DNA of 39,362 nt, taken from the NCBI RefSeq assembly GCF_009649785.1, contig NZ_WJOK01000036.1, positions 1 through 39,362 of the forward strand, written 5' to 3'. The first letter of the stretch is position 1. Every line of letters begins with the position of its first letter. Position numbers and translations under genes: made by a program. This DNA is from Agrobacterium tumefaciens (lineage in GTDB: Bacteria; Pseudomonadota; Alphaproteobacteria; Rhizobiales; Rhizobiaceae). Below are positions 15,086 to 24,330 of the stretch, piece after piece. Below the pieces are notes generated by a model. That model saw only the letters and a program-made list of their open reading frames with translations, had not been told where the DNA came from and did not search any database.

Positions 15086-15697
15086 ATGACGCCCGAATTC
15101 CTCGTCACATCCCTGATCATTGCCGCTTCTCCCGGAACGGGTGTGGTTTACACGCTGGCCGCCGGCCTGTCCCAAGGGTCGAAGGCGAGCGTCGTCGCGG
15201 CTTTCGGCTGCACGCTCGGCATCGTGCCGCATCTGCTGGCCGCCATCACCGGACTTGCCGCCATTCTGCACGCGAGCGCCCTTGCCTTCGGCGTGATCAA
15301 ATATCTGGGTGTCGCCTACCTGCTCTACATGGCGTGGAACACGCTTCGGGAAGATGGGGCGCTGAAGATCGACGACAAGCAGGAGCACCGCAAGGCAGGG
15401 CGGGTCATCGGTGAGGCTATCCTCATCAATCTCCTGAACCCGAAACTGTCGATCTTCTTTTTTGCTTTCCTGCCGCAATTCATCGCGCCGGAGGAGGTTT
15501 CTCCGAGGTGGCGCATGGTCGATCTCGGGCTGATCTTCATGGCCATGACGTTTCTGGTCTTTGCGCTCTACGGCTGTTTTGCCGCCTCGGTCAGGCGGCA
15601 GGTTGTGGCACGCCCGGCCGTGCTCACCTGGCTGAGACGCAGTTTCGCCGCCGCGTTTGTGGCGCTCGGGGCGAAACTGGCGTTGACGCAGCGGTGA
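15086..15697 (+). CDS. LysE/RhtB-family exporter
   Basis: A 203-residue inner-membrane protein of the LysE/RhtB family, which exports amino acids or similar metabolites. About six membrane segments are seen; the N-terminal one carries the family motif ASPGTGVVYTLAAGLSQGSK (SPGP-type). The middle segment AFGVIKYLGVAYLLYMAWNTL and LINLLNPKLSIFFFAFLPQF are also characteristic. Length and topology are complete. It follows the AraC-type regulator and converges with the aldo/keto reductase gene. The exported substrate cannot be told from sequence. Confidence 0.9.
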   Translation: MTPEFLVTSLIIAASPGTGVVYTLAAGLSQGSKASVVAAFGCTLGIVPHLLAAITGLAAILHASALAFGVIKYLGVAYLLYMAWNTLREDGALKIDDKQEHRKAGRVIGEAILINLLNPKLSIFFFAFLPQFIAPEEVSPRWRMVDLGLIFMAMTFLVFALYGCFAASVRRQVVARPAVLTWLRRSFAAAFVALGAKLALTQR

Positions 15698-15719
15698 GAC
15701 CGGACGGGGTTCAACGCAG

Positions 15720-16547
15720 TCAATCGTCCCAGTCGGGCGCGAGGTGACCGGGGTTGACGATGCGGCCATCGGGTTTGGCAAGCGCGTGGATCGCCTGCAT
15801 TTCCTCTTCCGAGAGCGCAAAATCGAAAATGTCGAAATTCTCCTTGAGGCGGCTTTCGGTTGCGGTCTTGGAAAGCGCCACGACATCCGGCTGCTGCACC
15901 GCCCAGCGCAGCGCCACCTGTGCGGCCGTCTTGCCGTGCCTCGCACCAATATCCTTCAGAACCGAATCATCAGGCACCTTGCCATCCGCCATCAGATAAT
16001 AGGCAGTGACCGAAAGCCCGTGTTTGCGCGCGGCCGCAATCACCTTCGTCTGGTCCAGATAGGGATGGTATTCGATCTGGTTGGTGGCAAGCGGCGTGTC
16101 GGAGAGTTTGACCGCCTCTTCCGTCAGCGCCACGTTGAAGTTGGAAATGCCGATATTGCGCACCTTTCCGGCCTTGCGCACGTCGTTCAGCGCGCCGATC
16201 CTTTCCGCCAGCGGCACATCGCTTTTCGGCCAGTGCAGCAGCAGGAGATCGACATAATCCGTCTTCAGCTTTTGCAGGCTTTCATCGACGGAGGCGAGAA
16301 AATCAGCGTGGCGGTAGCGGTCCACCCAGACCTTGGTGGTCAGGAAAATATCGTGCCGGGAAATGCCGGACTTCGCGATCACTTCGCCAACCGCACCTTC
16401 ATTCTTGTAGATCTGCGCCGTATCGACATGGCGGAAACCGAGTTTCAGCGCCTCCGGCAAAATGCGCCTGATATCCTCTTCCGGAATGCGGAAGGTGCCG
16501 AAACCGAGGGCGGGAATGTTCGCGCCATTCGCGTTGACGTCATACAT
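15720..16547 (-). CDS. Aldo/keto reductase
   Basis: A 275-residue (beta/alpha)8 aldo/keto reductase, close to the 2,5-diketo-gluconate reductase/DkgB group. The catalytic tetrad is visible: Asp42 and Tyr47 in GFRHVDTAQIYKNE, Lys72 in LTTKVWV, and His105 in LLLLHWPKSD. The NADPH-binding part with IGISNFNVALTEEA and a late VALSKTATESRLKEN is intact. A ribosome site (CAGGAGAGAC) precedes the ATG. It is divergent from the WYL regulator; the 186-base gap holds no obvious palindrome. Likely reduces small aldehydes or keto sugars; the natural substrate is unknown. Confidence 0.92.
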   Translation of the reverse strand: MYDVNANGANIPALGFGTFRIPEEDIRRILPEALKLGFRHVDTAQIYKNEGAVGEVIAKSGISRHDIFLTTKVWVDRYRHADFLASVDESLQKLKTDYVDLLLLHWPKSDVPLAERIGALNDVRKAGKVRNIGISNFNVALTEEAVKLSDTPLATNQIEYHPYLDQTKVIAAARKHGLSVTAYYLMADGKVPDDSVLKDIGARHGKTAAQVALRWAVQQPDVVALSKTATESRLKENFDIFDFALSEEEMQAIHALAKPDGRIVNPGHLAPDWDD

Positions 16548-16733
16548 GCATGTCTCTCCTGTTTATTGCAAACATGGCCGGCAAGGAATGCCGGATGGGG
16601 AAGCGGTCTTTTATTAACTGGTGTCCGCGCCATTGGTTTCAAGCGTCTCGCCATTGCGAGGCACTGTGCGCGAGGCTACCAGTCGATGGTGAAACGTCGT
16701 AGATGGCATGATCGGAATGTGGAGGAACCACGC

Positions 16734-17444
16734 GTGTCGCGCTCACAACGGCTTCTTGATCTGTTGCAGATCCTGCGCGCCCACCGCATGCCGGTCAGCG
16801 GTACGGCGCTGGCCGCGCAAACCGGCGTCAGCCTGCGCACGCTTTACCGCGATATAGCAACGCTTCAGGCGCAGGGTGCTGACATCGAGGGCGAGGCGGG
16901 TGTGGGTTACGTGCTGCGTCCCGGTTTTTTGCTGCCGCCGCTGATGTTTTCGCAGCAGGAGATCGAGGCGCTTGTGCTCGGGTCGCGATGGGTCGCGGGC
17001 CGTGCCGATGAGGGCTTGGCGCAGGCCGCCCGCGCCGCACTCGTCAAGATCGCCGCCGTTTTGCCCGATGCCCTGCGTGAGGAGCTCGATAATTCCACCC
17101 TGCTTGTCGGCCCCGGGCAGGCCATGGCCACCATCCACGTCGATCTCGCCGCCATTCGCGATATTATTCGCAAGGAGAGTAAGGTCGTGATGACCTATCG
17201 CGACGAGAAGGGAGAATTGACGGAGCGGGTGATCTGGCCCTTCGCGCTCGCTTTTTTCGATCTGGTGCGGGTGGTGCTGGCATGGTGCGAGACGCGGCAG
17301 GATTTCCGCAGTTTCCGGGCCGACCGCATCGAGAGCTTCAATCCTCTGGACAAGCGTTATCCCCGCCGCCGCCATTCCCTGCTGAAGGACTGGCGCGAGC
17401 GGGAAAAAAAGCGACGGCAACAAAATCATGCTGACAAAAACTGA
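16734..17444 (+). CDS. HTH-WYL (YafY-type) transcriptional regulator
   Basis: A 236-residue regulator with an N-terminal HTH_11 domain (about residues 1-60, RSQRLLDLLQILRAHRMPVSGTALAAQTGVSLRTLYRDIATL) and a C-terminal WYL-type ligand domain (about 130-215, VVMTYRDEKGELTERVIWP and a DFRSFRADRIE end). It starts at GTG 16734, chosen for the GGAGGA site 8 bases before it; the frame remains open upstream through the antisense of the aldo/keto reductase, which is not coding. It resembles the second WYL regulator at 26612-27337. A direct repeat of CTGACA overlaps its stop codon and lies just ahead of a VOC gene 50 bases on, its probable target or partner. Confidence 0.88.
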   Translation: MSRSQRLLDLLQILRAHRMPVSGTALAAQTGVSLRTLYRDIATLQAQGADIEGEAGVGYVLRPGFLLPPLMFSQQEIEALVLGSRWVAGRADEGLAQAARAALVKIAAVLPDALREELDNSTLLVGPGQAMATIHVDLAAIRDIIRKESKVVMTYRDEKGELTERVIWPFALAFFDLVRVVLAWCETRQDFRSFRADRIESFNPLDKRYPRRRHSLLKDWREREKKRRQQNHADKN

Positions 17445-17447
17445 CAG
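17431..17447. promoter_or_regulatory. CTGACA direct repeat before the VOC gene
   Basis: CTGACA occurs at 17431 and again at 17441, one helix turn apart, overlapping the stop of the WYL regulator and 48 bases before the VOC start. The same core forms an inverted repeat beside the other WYL regulator (27366-27389), which suggests a shared binding motif for this regulator type. Confidence 0.45.
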
Positions 17448-17494
17448 CACCGGGGGTCTAGAACCTGTTCATCCGCAACTCAAGGAGAACAGCC

Positions 17495-17863
17495 ATGACC
17501 CATCCCGATTTCACCATTCTCTACGTCGACAACCCGCCGGCCAGCACGGAATTTTATAAAGCCCTGCTCGGCGCAGAGCCGGTCGAAGCCTCTCCGACAT
17601 TCTCCCTGTTCGTGCTTCAAAACGGCATGAAGCTCGGCCTCTGGTCGAGGCATACGGTGGAGCCGAAGGCATCGGTCGCGGGCGGTGGCGGCGAGCTTGC
17701 CTTCCGCGTCGAAAGCGGTGCGCAGGTGGATGAAGCCTTCGCCGACTGGAAGACAAAGGGCATCGCCATTTTGCAGCAGCCCGGCACGATGGACTTCGGC
17801 TACACATTCACTGCGGCCGACCCCGACGGCCATCGTCTGAGGGTCTACGCCTTCGCGGGTTAG
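17495..17863 (+). CDS. Single-domain VOC (glyoxalase/PhnB-like) protein
   Basis: A 122-residue vicinal-oxygen-chelate protein of the glyoxalase/bleomycin-resistance type. Start FTILYVDNPPASTEFYKALLGAEPVEASPTF, middle FVLQNGMKLGLWSRHTVEP and the C-terminal FTAADPDGHRLRVYAF block match the family. Metal-binding His/Glu positions are not fully evident, so it could be a binding protein rather than an enzyme. The ribosome site CAAGGAGAAC is good. It follows the WYL regulator by 50 bases and is probably controlled by it. Function unknown beyond family. Confidence 0.87.
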   Translation: MTHPDFTILYVDNPPASTEFYKALLGAEPVEASPTFSLFVLQNGMKLGLWSRHTVEPKASVAGGGGELAFRVESGAQVDEAFADWKTKGIAILQQPGTMDFGYTFTAADPDGHRLRVYAFAG

Positions 17864-17920
17864 AGATAATGCGTTGAGGCCGATTGGCTAAATAGTTCCG
17901 TAGCCATGTCGTACTCTAAG

Positions 17921-17959
17921 CTCTCCTCATCCCTGTGCTGGTCACAGGAATGAGGGGAG
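17921..17959. repeat. Dispersed palindrome, family A, copy 1
   Basis: CTCCTCAT-CCTGTG and CACAGG-ATGAGGGGAG form a long stem with one mismatch and a 5-nt loop, between the convergent VOC and tam genes. The same core CTCATTCCTGTG/CACAGGAATGAG occurs at 26515-26559 and 31380-31418. It may also serve as a bidirectional terminator. Confidence 0.75.
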
Positions 17960-17971
17960 GCGAAAACTACG

Positions 17972-18742
17972 CTACTTCTTCACCGCCACCACGAACAGGC
18001 GCGGAAAACGCAACAGCAGCCGGCCGTCTGCCATGGGCGGATAGGCGGCTGCGATGCGCCTGGTATAGTCGTTGAGGAAGGCCTCGCGGTGTTCCTCGCC
18101 GGCGGCGGCAAGATAGGGGCGCAGACCCGTGCCCTTCACCCATTCCACAATGCTTTCCGCATCCTTCATGGGGTGGTTGTAGATGGTGTGCCACACATCC
18201 ACCCGCGCGGATTTCGGTGTCAGCGCATCGAAATAGGCTGATGGCGCGGGCAGGGGTTTGCGGCGTAATCTGCCATCCGCAAACTTGTCCTTCCAGGGGC
18301 CGTCTGCTCCCGTTTCCTCCATGGCGCGATGTGTCGGCTCCTGCAGATTGTCAGGCATCTGCACGGCAAGCACGCCGCCGCTTTCCAGCTGGTCCATCAG
18401 CTGCGAAAGAACGGCAAGATGATCCGGCACCCATTGGAACACCGCATTGGCATAAAGCAGGTCCGCCTTCTGGCTGGGCCGCCAGTTGCCGAGATCGGCC
18501 TTGCCGAAACGGGTGTTGGGCAGCCGGTCCGCCGCCTTTTCCAGCATGTCGTCGTCGCTGTCGATGCCGGTGATGACGTTGACGCCGTAACGATCGGTCA
18601 AAAGCTCGGTGGAATTGCCCGGGCCGCAGCCCAGATCGTAACCGTTCAGCACGCGCTCCAGCGGCACCTGCGCCAGAAGATCCCTTGCCGGGCGTGTCCG
18701 CTCGTCTTCAAATTTCAGATATTGCTGGGCGGACCATGCCAT
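17972..18742 (-). CDS. tam: Trans-aconitate 2-methyltransferase
   Basis: A 256-residue SAM-dependent methyltransferase of the Tam family, which methylates trans-aconitate, an inhibitor of the citric-acid cycle. The SAM motif is [15 protein letters not shown] (about residues 34-48), with [14 protein letters not shown], then [33 protein letters not shown], all typical. The usual start [23 protein letters not shown] is at ATG 18742 with the site CAGGAGAAAATC; an in-frame extension to 18805 is not supported. It is alone; a dispersed palindrome follows its stop. Family and role are confident, though a related methyl acceptor cannot be excluded. Confidence 0.92.
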   Translation of the reverse strand: MAWSAQQYLKFEDERTRPARDLLAQVPLERVLNGYDLGCGPGNSTELLTDRYGVNVITGIDSDDDMLEKAADRLPNTRFGKADLGNWRPSQKADLLYANAVFQWVPDHLAVLSQLMDQLESGGVLAVQMPDNLQEPTHRAMEETGADGPWKDKFADGRLRRKPLPAPSAYFDALTPKSARVDVWHTIYNHPMKDAESIVEWVKGTGLRPYLAAAGEEHREAFLNDYTRRIAAAYPPMADGRLLLRFPRLFVVAVKK

Positions 18743-19135
18743 GATTTTCTCCTGCTGACGTGTTGCATTCGGATCGGCGAACAAGAATGGTAAAGGGCGT
18801 TGCAAGCGCCGTCAGACTGACAGCATCGCATGGGCGAAATCCCCCCGCCATCATCCAATGCATGAATTATTGTGATGGATCTATTCATCAACCTTTTGTT
18901 TCGCCTCACAAAACGTCTTTGTCAGGGCATGCATTTGTTATTTTCCATCAAAATAAGACATGGCGGCAATTAAAACTTGACCTCACCCGGTCAGAGGCAT
19001 TCACTCCCGCCGATTTCAGAGCATTGCCACCGAAAGTGCGAAGCGGTTTTGCGTGCGGCAATGTGGCAGGACGAAAAAGATAGAGCTCTTTCGCTTTTTG
19101 CAGAAAGGCGGAGATGCTCAAGACAGGAGACAGTC
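18743..19135. other. Intergenic region between tam and the aminotransferase
   Basis: The 393-bp gap holds the divergent promoters. The only marked structure is an imperfect dyad TTGACC...GGTCAG at about 18979-18995 with a 6-bp centre. I see no RNA gene or ORF of merit. The long in-frame extension of the aminotransferase into this region lacks support. Confidence 0.5.
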
Positions 19136-20017
19136 ATGACCGTCGATACCGCACCCCGATCAACCACCTGGACCTATGTTGATGGTCAATGGCTGCCCGG
19201 CAATCCGCCGCTCATCGGCCCGACCTCGCATGCCATGTGGCTGGCCTCCACGGTGTTTGACGGCGCGCGCTGGTTCGATGGCGTGGCTCCCGATCTCGAT
19301 CTGCATTGCCAGCGCGTCAACCGCTCGGCCACCAACATGGGCATGAAGCCGACCATGACGGCGGAAGAGATCGAGGCATTGGCGCTGGAAGGCGTCAATA
19401 GATTCGACGGCAAGACCGAAATCTACATCAAGCCGATGTATTGGGCAGAACACGGTTCGCCGGGCAGCGTCGTCGCGCCCGATGCCAATTCCACCCGTTT
19501 TGCGCTGTGCCTTTTCGAAGCGCCGATGAATGCCGGCGCATCGCTGACACTCACCGTCTCGCCGCTGCGCCGTCCTTCACCGGAAACCGCGATGACGGAT
19601 GCCAAGGCCGGTAGCCTTTACCCCAATAGCGGCCGCGCCATTCTGGAAGCCCGTGCACGCGGTTTCGACAACGCCCTGATGTGCGACATGAACGGCAATG
19701 TCGCTGAATCGGCATCGTCCAACGTCTTCATGGTCAAGGACGGCGTCGTCTTCACCCCGGTTCCGAACCGCACCTTCCTTGCCGGCATCACCCGTTCGCG
19801 GGTGATGAGCCTTCTGCGCCAGGCCGGTTTCGAAGTGCGCGAAGCGACCCTGTCGGTCGAGGATTTCCGCGGGGCGGATGAAATCTTCTGCTCGGGCAAT
19901 TATTCCAAGGTTTCCCCTGTTGTGAAACTCGATGACCGCGCATTGCAGGCAGGTCCGGTCGCCCGAAAGGCGCTCGATCTTTACATGGATTGGGCACGTC
20001 TCGGCGCAGACGTCTAG
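19136..20017 (+). CDS. ilvE: Class IV (branched-chain-type) aminotransferase
   Basis: A 293-residue fold-type IV PLP enzyme. The catalytic lysine is in DAKAGSLYPNSG (about residue 155), and the phosphate-binding and family motifs are present: GNVAESASSNVFMVKDG, FLAGITRSRVMSL and a late EDFRGADEIFCSGNYSKVSP. ATG 19136 follows a GACAGGAGACAG site and gives the family length; the frame is open upstream from 18977 but without support. Closest to branched-chain aminotransferases, which interconvert Leu, Ile and Val with their keto acids, but class IV members with other substrates (D-amino acids, aminodeoxychorismate) share these motifs. It is a single gene, followed by hairpins. The symbol is a best guess. 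Confidence 0.82.
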   Translation: MTVDTAPRSTTWTYVDGQWLPGNPPLIGPTSHAMWLASTVFDGARWFDGVAPDLDLHCQRVNRSATNMGMKPTMTAEEIEALALEGVNRFDGKTEIYIKPMYWAEHGSPGSVVAPDANSTRFALCLFEAPMNAGASLTLTVSPLRRPSPETAMTDAKAGSLYPNSGRAILEARARGFDNALMCDMNGNVAESASSNVFMVKDGVVFTPVPNRTFLAGITRSRVMSLLRQAGFEVREATLSVEDFRGADEIFCSGNYSKVSPVVKLDDRALQAGPVARKALDLYMDWARLGADV

Positions 20018-20025
20018 AGCGCCGT

Positions 20026-20041
20026 GCGTCCTGCCGGACGC
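20026..20041 (+). other. Stem-loop just after the aminotransferase gene
   Basis: GCGTCC/GGACGC with a TGCC loop, followed by TCTGACTCTCTTT. It lies within 10 bases of the stop codon and may protect the 3' end or act as a weak terminator ahead of the stronger one at 20132. Confidence 0.5.
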
Positions 20042-20131
20042 TCTGACTCTCTTTAATCTGCGCATCGTTACGGACGAAAATCGAATGTGATTTTCTGTCT
20101 GGTGGGCAAGGCTGACAGGTATTTCGATCAG

Positions 20132-20172
20132 GGCCATGGCAGGCGTTCGGCTTGCCGTGGCCTTTTGTTTTT
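20132..20172 (+). terminator. Terminator of the aminotransferase transcript
   Basis: GGCCATGGCAGGC and GCTTGCCGTGGCC pair over 13 bp with two G-U pairs and a GTTCG loop, followed by TTTTGTTTTT. A strong intrinsic terminator on the plus strand. Confidence 0.88.
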
Positions 20173-20277
20173 GCAGTGCAGTATTTTCCCGCGAAAACTG
20201 AGGGGAATTTAATCCAATTTTAGACAAACCACACGTAGTTTGCAGCATCTTCCCTTCCGGCTAACGAGGGCCGCCAG

Positions 20278-22626
20278 ATGTCTTTCAGCATTCGTAATGT
20301 ACTTGTAGGATTTTTTCTTACCATCAGCCTCGCGCTGGCCGGTTTGGTCGGAAACGAGTTGTGGCGGTCGGCCAATCGCGCCGGCACCTTTTCAGAGGTT
20401 GCGCAACTCGTCTCGCTCGACAAGCTTCTTTTCAACGCTCTTTTGAATTTCCGCAGTGAACGCGGCGACAGCGCCACGGCACTGACGCTCGATCCGTCGA
20501 AATCGACCGGCAGCGTCGCCAGCGTGCAGGCCGCACGCCAGAAGGTGGATGCTGCCATGACGGCATTCCTCACGCAGTCTTCGTCGCTTGAAGACACGCA
20601 GCTTCAGGCACCGCTGAAGCGCGTTAAAGATGTCTACGCGCAGTTCGTCGAATTGCGAAAGAAGGTTGACGCCAACGTTTCGCTGCCGCTCGACCGGCGC
20701 GAAGGCGGGCTCGACAAGACGGTAATGGCGCTCGGCGGCGATTTCCTCGCCTCGCTCGAGGCGGGCTCGACGGCGCTTGAAGGCACTGTTCGCTCTCTCG
20801 ATCAGGGTCAGACCGGTTTGATCCAGTTGCGCTCTTACGGCTGGTCTGCCCGTGCCCTTGGCGGCAGCGCCACCGTCATTCTCAACGCTGCCGTTGCCCA
20901 GAACCGTCCACTGACGGCGCAGGAGATGCAGCAGCTCGGCGCATTCGATGCGGGTGCGGCTTTCGCCTGGAAAGCGACCGGCGATCTGGTTACGCATGAA
21001 TCGACGCCGCAATCGCTCAAGGATATCTACGCCACGGCGGACAAGACTTACTTCAAGGGCGATTTCAGCACGCAGCGCGCCAAGCTCATCGACGATCTCA
21101 TGAATGGTCGCACGCCTGCCTTCACCATGGACAGCTGGCGCACCACCGTCACCGAAAACCTCGGCACGATTGCGAAAATCGCTTCTGCCGCCATGGATGT
21201 TCTGGACGCAAATGCCGCACAGGCCAAACAGGACGCCTTCATCGATGCGATGATCTATCTCGTCGTCTTCATCGCGACACTGGCGCTCTGTATCCTCTCG
21301 CTTGCCGTCATCGTCGGCCGCGTCACCCGCCCGATCAGCCGCCTGACCAACGCGATGATGGAGCTTTCGGGCGGCAATCTTTCGATCGATGTCGCCGGCG
21401 CAAAACGCGGCGACGAGATCGGCGAGATGGCCCGCGCGGTGGAAATCTTCCGCGAGGCGGCAATCCGCAACAGGCAGCTGGAATCCGAAGCCCTGGCCAA
21501 CCGCGAGCGGGCCGAGCGGGACCGTATCGAGTTGCAGCAGCGCGCCGAGGCCGAGGCCGAAGAACGGCTCAATCAGGCCACGGGTTCGCTGGCGGGCGGT
21601 CTTCGCCGTCTCGCTTCCGGCGATATGGTCTGCGAGATCGCCACGCCGTTCGCACCGCAATTCGAGGCGCTGCGGCACGATTTCAACAGCTCCGTCGTTC
21701 AACTGCGCGAAGCGCTGACAAGTGTCGGCCAGTCCGTGCAGACGGTAAATGGCGGCGCTCACGAGGTTTCGTCGGCATCCGACGATCTTTCCCGCCGCAC
21801 GGAGCAGCAGGCTGCCTCTCTGGAAGAGACCGCTGCCGCGCTGGAAGAGATCACCGCCAATGTTTCGGCCACCTCCAAGCGGGCAGGCGATGCGCGTGAC
21901 ACGGTGCGTGAGGCAAGGGCAAAGGCCGATCTTTCCGGCAAGGTGGTGCGCGATGCCGTTTCCGCCATGGAACGCATCGAGCATTCCTCGCGCCAGATCG
22001 GCCAGATCATCGGTGTTATTGACGAAATCGCCTTCCAGACCAACCTTCTGGCGCTGAATGCGGGCGTCGAGGCGGCGCGGGCGGGCGATGCGGGCAAGGG
22101 TTTTGCAGTCGTTGCACAGGAAGTGCGCGAACTGGCCCAGCGTTCCGCCAAGGCCGCCAAGGAAATCAAGCAGCTCATCAACACGTCAGCCGTTGCGGTG
22201 GGTGAAGGCGTGAAGCTTGTCGCCGATACTGGCGTCGGGCTTTCCGAGATCGAGCAGCTCGTACTGTCCGTCAACACGCATATGGACGCCATCGCCACCG
22301 CGGCGCAGGAACAGTCCGCCGGTCTCTCCGAGGTCAACACCGCCGTCAACCACATGGATCAGGCTACGCAGCAGAACGCCGCGATGGTTGAGGAAATGAA
22401 TGCGGCCGGTGCTGGTCTTGCGCAGGAATGTGCCAACCTCCAGGCTTTGTTGGCGCAATTCCAGCTCGGTCAGCAGACTTCCGCATTGCGCGAGACGGCA
22501 AGGCACATGCGAGAGGCAAGCCCCGCACGTGCACCTGTCTCCCAGCCGTCCAGATCCCGCCCGGTCACTGCTTCGCGTGGCAATGCCGCGCTGGCCGTGA
22601 AGGGTGATGACTGGACCGAGTTCTGA
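20278..22626 (+). CDS. Methyl-accepting chemotaxis protein
   Basis: A 782-residue chemoreceptor. Membrane segments are at about residues 8-28 ([19 protein letters not shown]) and 322-345 ([21 protein letters not shown]). Between them is a periplasmic helical sensor domain of about 290 residues. HAMP follows ([19 protein letters not shown]), then a charged linker and a second HAMP-like stretch (about 440-490), then the cytoplasmic signalling domain with its hairpin tip ([23 protein letters not shown]) around residue 585. The extreme C-terminus ends DWTEF, the xWxxF pattern used to dock methyltransferase CheR. It is alone, with a GAGGG ribosome site. No frameshift. The ligand cannot be told; a nitrate- or small-molecule-binding helical bundle is one possibility. 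Confidence 0.93.
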   Translation: MSFSIRNVLVGFFLTISLALAGLVGNELWRSANRAGTFSEVAQLVSLDKLLFNALLNFRSERGDSATALTLDPSKSTGSVASVQAARQKVDAAMTAFLTQSSSLEDTQLQAPLKRVKDVYAQFVELRKKVDANVSLPLDRREGGLDKTVMALGGDFLASLEAGSTALEGTVRSLDQGQTGLIQLRSYGWSARALGGSATVILNAAVAQNRPLTAQEMQQLGAFDAGAAFAWKATGDLVTHESTPQSLKDIYATADKTYFKGDFSTQRAKLIDDLMNGRTPAFTMDSWRTTVTENLGTIAKIASAAMDVLDANAAQAKQDAFIDAMIYLVVFIATLALCILSLAVIVGRVTRPISRLTNAMMELSGGNLSIDVAGAKRGDEIGEMARAVEIFREAAIRNRQLESEALANRERAERDRIELQQRAEAEAEERLNQATGSLAGGLRRLASGDMVCEIATPFAPQFEALRHDFNSSVVQLREALTSVGQSVQTVNGGAHEVSSASDDLSRRTEQQAASLEETAAALEEITANVSATSKRAGDARDTVREARAKADLSGKVVRDAVSAMERIEHSSRQIGQIIGVIDEIAFQTNLLALNAGVEAARAGDAGKGFAVVAQEVRELAQRSAKAAKEIKQLINTSAVAVGEGVKLVADTGVGLSEIEQLVLSVNTHMDAIATAAQEQSAGLSEVNTAVNHMDQATQQNAAMVEEMNAAGAGLAQECANLQALLAQFQLGQQTSALRETARHMREASPARAPVSQPSRSRPVTASRGNAALAVKGDDWTEF

Positions 22627-22716
22627 GGACGAGATTGCCTTTGGCTCCGGGGTCCAGCGCGGTCAAGTCTCTGATCGCGCACGACTCTTCTCACGGCGCA
22701 GACGCGCCGTGGCTGG

Positions 22717-22737
22717 ATGCCGGATCCAATCCGGCAT
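22717..22737. repeat. Dispersed palindrome, family B, copy 1
   Basis: ATGCCGGAT-CCA-ATCCGGCAT is a perfect 9-bp stem in the 174-base gap between the chemoreceptor and LysR genes, preceded by GGCTGG. The same core recurs at 29649-29669 and, diverged, at 35625-35653. Such elements are common in alphaproteobacterial intergenic regions. Confidence 0.75.
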
Positions 22738-22800
22738 GGCGAAAGAAAAAAGTCGCAAGCATCAACAGATCGAAGCCCGCGTCCGAAATCGACGCGGGCT

Positions 22801-23688
22801 TCATCGTTTCTGCAGGTTTGGCAATGCAGCAGCGAGCGCCCTTAGTGGCGCGGTCATGTGCTTGTCGCGTCTGAGGGCAAGGGCGATCCGCCGTTCGAGC
22901 GGCGGCTCGAGCGAGCGCCATTCAAGCCCCGATGCAGCACCTTCATGCTCCATCGCCATGCGTGGCACGATGGCAAGGCCAAGGCCCGCGCCGGCCAGTT
23001 TCTTGATGGCCTCGACGCTGCCCAGTTCCATGGCGGGTTGCACGGTGCGGCCGCTTGCCGAAAACCATTGATCCACGAGCTTGCGCGTATTGCCGCCCTC
23101 GTAAAGCAGCAATGGCTGTGTCGAAAGCGTCTCGGCATTCAGGATTGTTGCATCGCTGATGGTGCCAAGCGGGAAAACCGCAACCAGTTCATCGAGATGG
23201 ATGTCGCTGATATCGAGGCTGCGGCCGCTGGCCGGCAGGGCCACCACCGCCGCATCGATCGTATTGGCTTCGAGAAGCCTCAGTATATCGTGGGTATTGC
23301 CGGTCTGCACGACGATGTCTATCCCCGGCATCACCTGGCGGATTTTGCCCAGCACTGGCGGCAGAAGATAGATGCAGGCGGTGGCGCCCGTGCCGATGCG
23401 CAGGCGTCCCGTCACGCCGCTGCGATGAGGGGCTACGGTATCGATGGCATGCGCCACTTCTTCCGCAATCCGTCTTGCATGGATGAGAAAGTCCCGGCCC
23501 GCCGCCGTCGGCTGCGCGCGCCTGCCGACCCGTTCGATCAGCCGCACACCGAGCTGCTTTTCCAGCAGCCGGATGTGCAGGCTGATGGCCGGCTGCGTCA
23601 GCCCCGCCTTATCGGCTGCGGCGGAAAAGCTGCCGAGTTCGGCGACATCCATGAAGCTGCGCACCTGCCGCAGATCGAGGTCCATCAT
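22801..23688 (-). CDS. LysR-family transcriptional regulator
   Basis: A 295-residue LysR regulator. The helix-turn-helix is at about residues 5-63 (VRSFMDVAELGSFSAAADKAGLTQPAISLHIRLLEKQLG), followed by the ligand domain with RLRIGTGATACIYLLPPVLG and a late LAGAGLGLAIVPRMAME. The start is ATG 23688 (or ATG 23685 right behind it); the in-frame extension to 23799 runs through the promoter. It is divergent from the PAT-type acetyltransferase gene with a T-N11-A dyad in the gap, so control of that gene is likely. Inducer unknown. Confidence 0.9.
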   Translation of the reverse strand: MMDLDLRQVRSFMDVAELGSFSAAADKAGLTQPAISLHIRLLEKQLGVRLIERVGRRAQPTAAGRDFLIHARRIAEEVAHAIDTVAPHRSGVTGRLRIGTGATACIYLLPPVLGKIRQVMPGIDIVVQTGNTHDILRLLEANTIDAAVVALPASGRSLDISDIHLDELVAVFPLGTISDATILNAETLSTQPLLLYEGGNTRKLVDQWFSASGRTVQPAMELGSVEAIKKLAGAGLGLAIVPRMAMEHEGAASGLEWRSLEPPLERRIALALRRDKHMTAPLRALAAALPNLQKR

Positions 23689-23698
23689 CAAAGAAAAC

Positions 23699-23715
23699 CT
23701 TATCGTTTGTATAAG
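23699..23715. promoter_or_regulatory. LysR-type operator dyad
   Basis: CTTAT (23699-23703) and ATAAG (23711-23715) are perfect inverted copies around 7 bases, containing the T-N11-A pattern. It starts 11 bases ahead of the LysR start and 85 bases before the acetyltransferase ATG, the normal place for a LysR recognition site. Confidence 0.65.
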
Positions 23716-23783
23716 ACAGATAATCTTTATTTTGACTGAGCCGCAATGCACAATAATGCCGTGAATGACCACAGGACACGAGA

Positions 23784-24326
23784 ATGACCCTTCCCACAAT
23801 TTCCAGCCTTACCATCCGCCCCTGCGAGGAGGCGGATATTCCAGCCATTACCGAAATCTACCGGGATGCCGTGCTGCATGGCCGCGCCAGCTTCGAGATC
23901 GATCCGCCAAGCGTGGATATGATGCTTGAGCGCCGCCGATTGCTGGTGGAAGGCAACTACTCCTATCTCGTCGCCGAAATCGACGGAAAGGTAGCCGGAT
24001 ATGCCTATGCCGGCGCCTATCGTCCGCGCCCGGCCTATGGTGCTGCTGTGGAGAATTCCGTTTATATCGATCCGGCCATGAAGGGCATGGGAATTGGCCG
24101 CAAGCTGCTCGATGCGCTGATCGAGGATGCGACTTCGCGCGGCTTTCGGCAGATGATTGCGGTCATCGGCGATAGCGCCAACGCCGCCTCCATCGGGGTT
24201 CACCGCGCCGCCGGTTTCGAGCATGTCGGCACATTCAAGTCCATCGGATGGAAACACGGCCAGTGGCTGGACACGGTGCTGATGCAGCGCGCGCTGGGCG
24301 ATGGCGACACCACGCCCCGTTTCTGA
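23784..24326 (+). CDS. GNAT acetyltransferase, phosphinothricin-type
   Basis: A 180-residue GNAT N-acetyltransferase of the PAT/bar-like group: start ISSLTIRPCEEADIPAITEIYRDAV, middle HGRASFEIDPPSVDMM, then SYLVAEIDGKVAGYAYAGAYRPRPAYG and the acetyl-CoA loop MKGMGIGRKLLDALI (about residues 105-119), ending with ANAASIGVHRAAGFEHVG and an IGWKHGQWLDTVLMQ tail. Chromosomal members acetylate phosphinothricin-like compounds, methionine sulfoximine or related amino acids; the natural substrate is unknown. It lies opposite the LysR gene and is probably its target. Confidence 0.9.
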   Translation: MTLPTISSLTIRPCEEADIPAITEIYRDAVLHGRASFEIDPPSVDMMLERRRLLVEGNYSYLVAEIDGKVAGYAYAGAYRPRPAYGAAVENSVYIDPAMKGMGIGRKLLDALIEDATSRGFRQMIAVIGDSANAASIGVHRAAGFEHVGTFKSIGWKHGQWLDTVLMQRALGDGDTTPRF

Positions 24327-24330
24327 AACC

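Noticed and set aside
15744..16733. Upstream part of a very long plus-strand frame leading into the WYL regulator
   Set aside because: It is antisense to the aldo/keto reductase, and a GGAGGA site places the regulator's start at GTG 16734.
20392..21984. 530-codon minus-strand ORF inside the chemoreceptor
   Set aside because: Lies fully antisense to a chemoreceptor with complete domains, no ribosome site and no family motifs.
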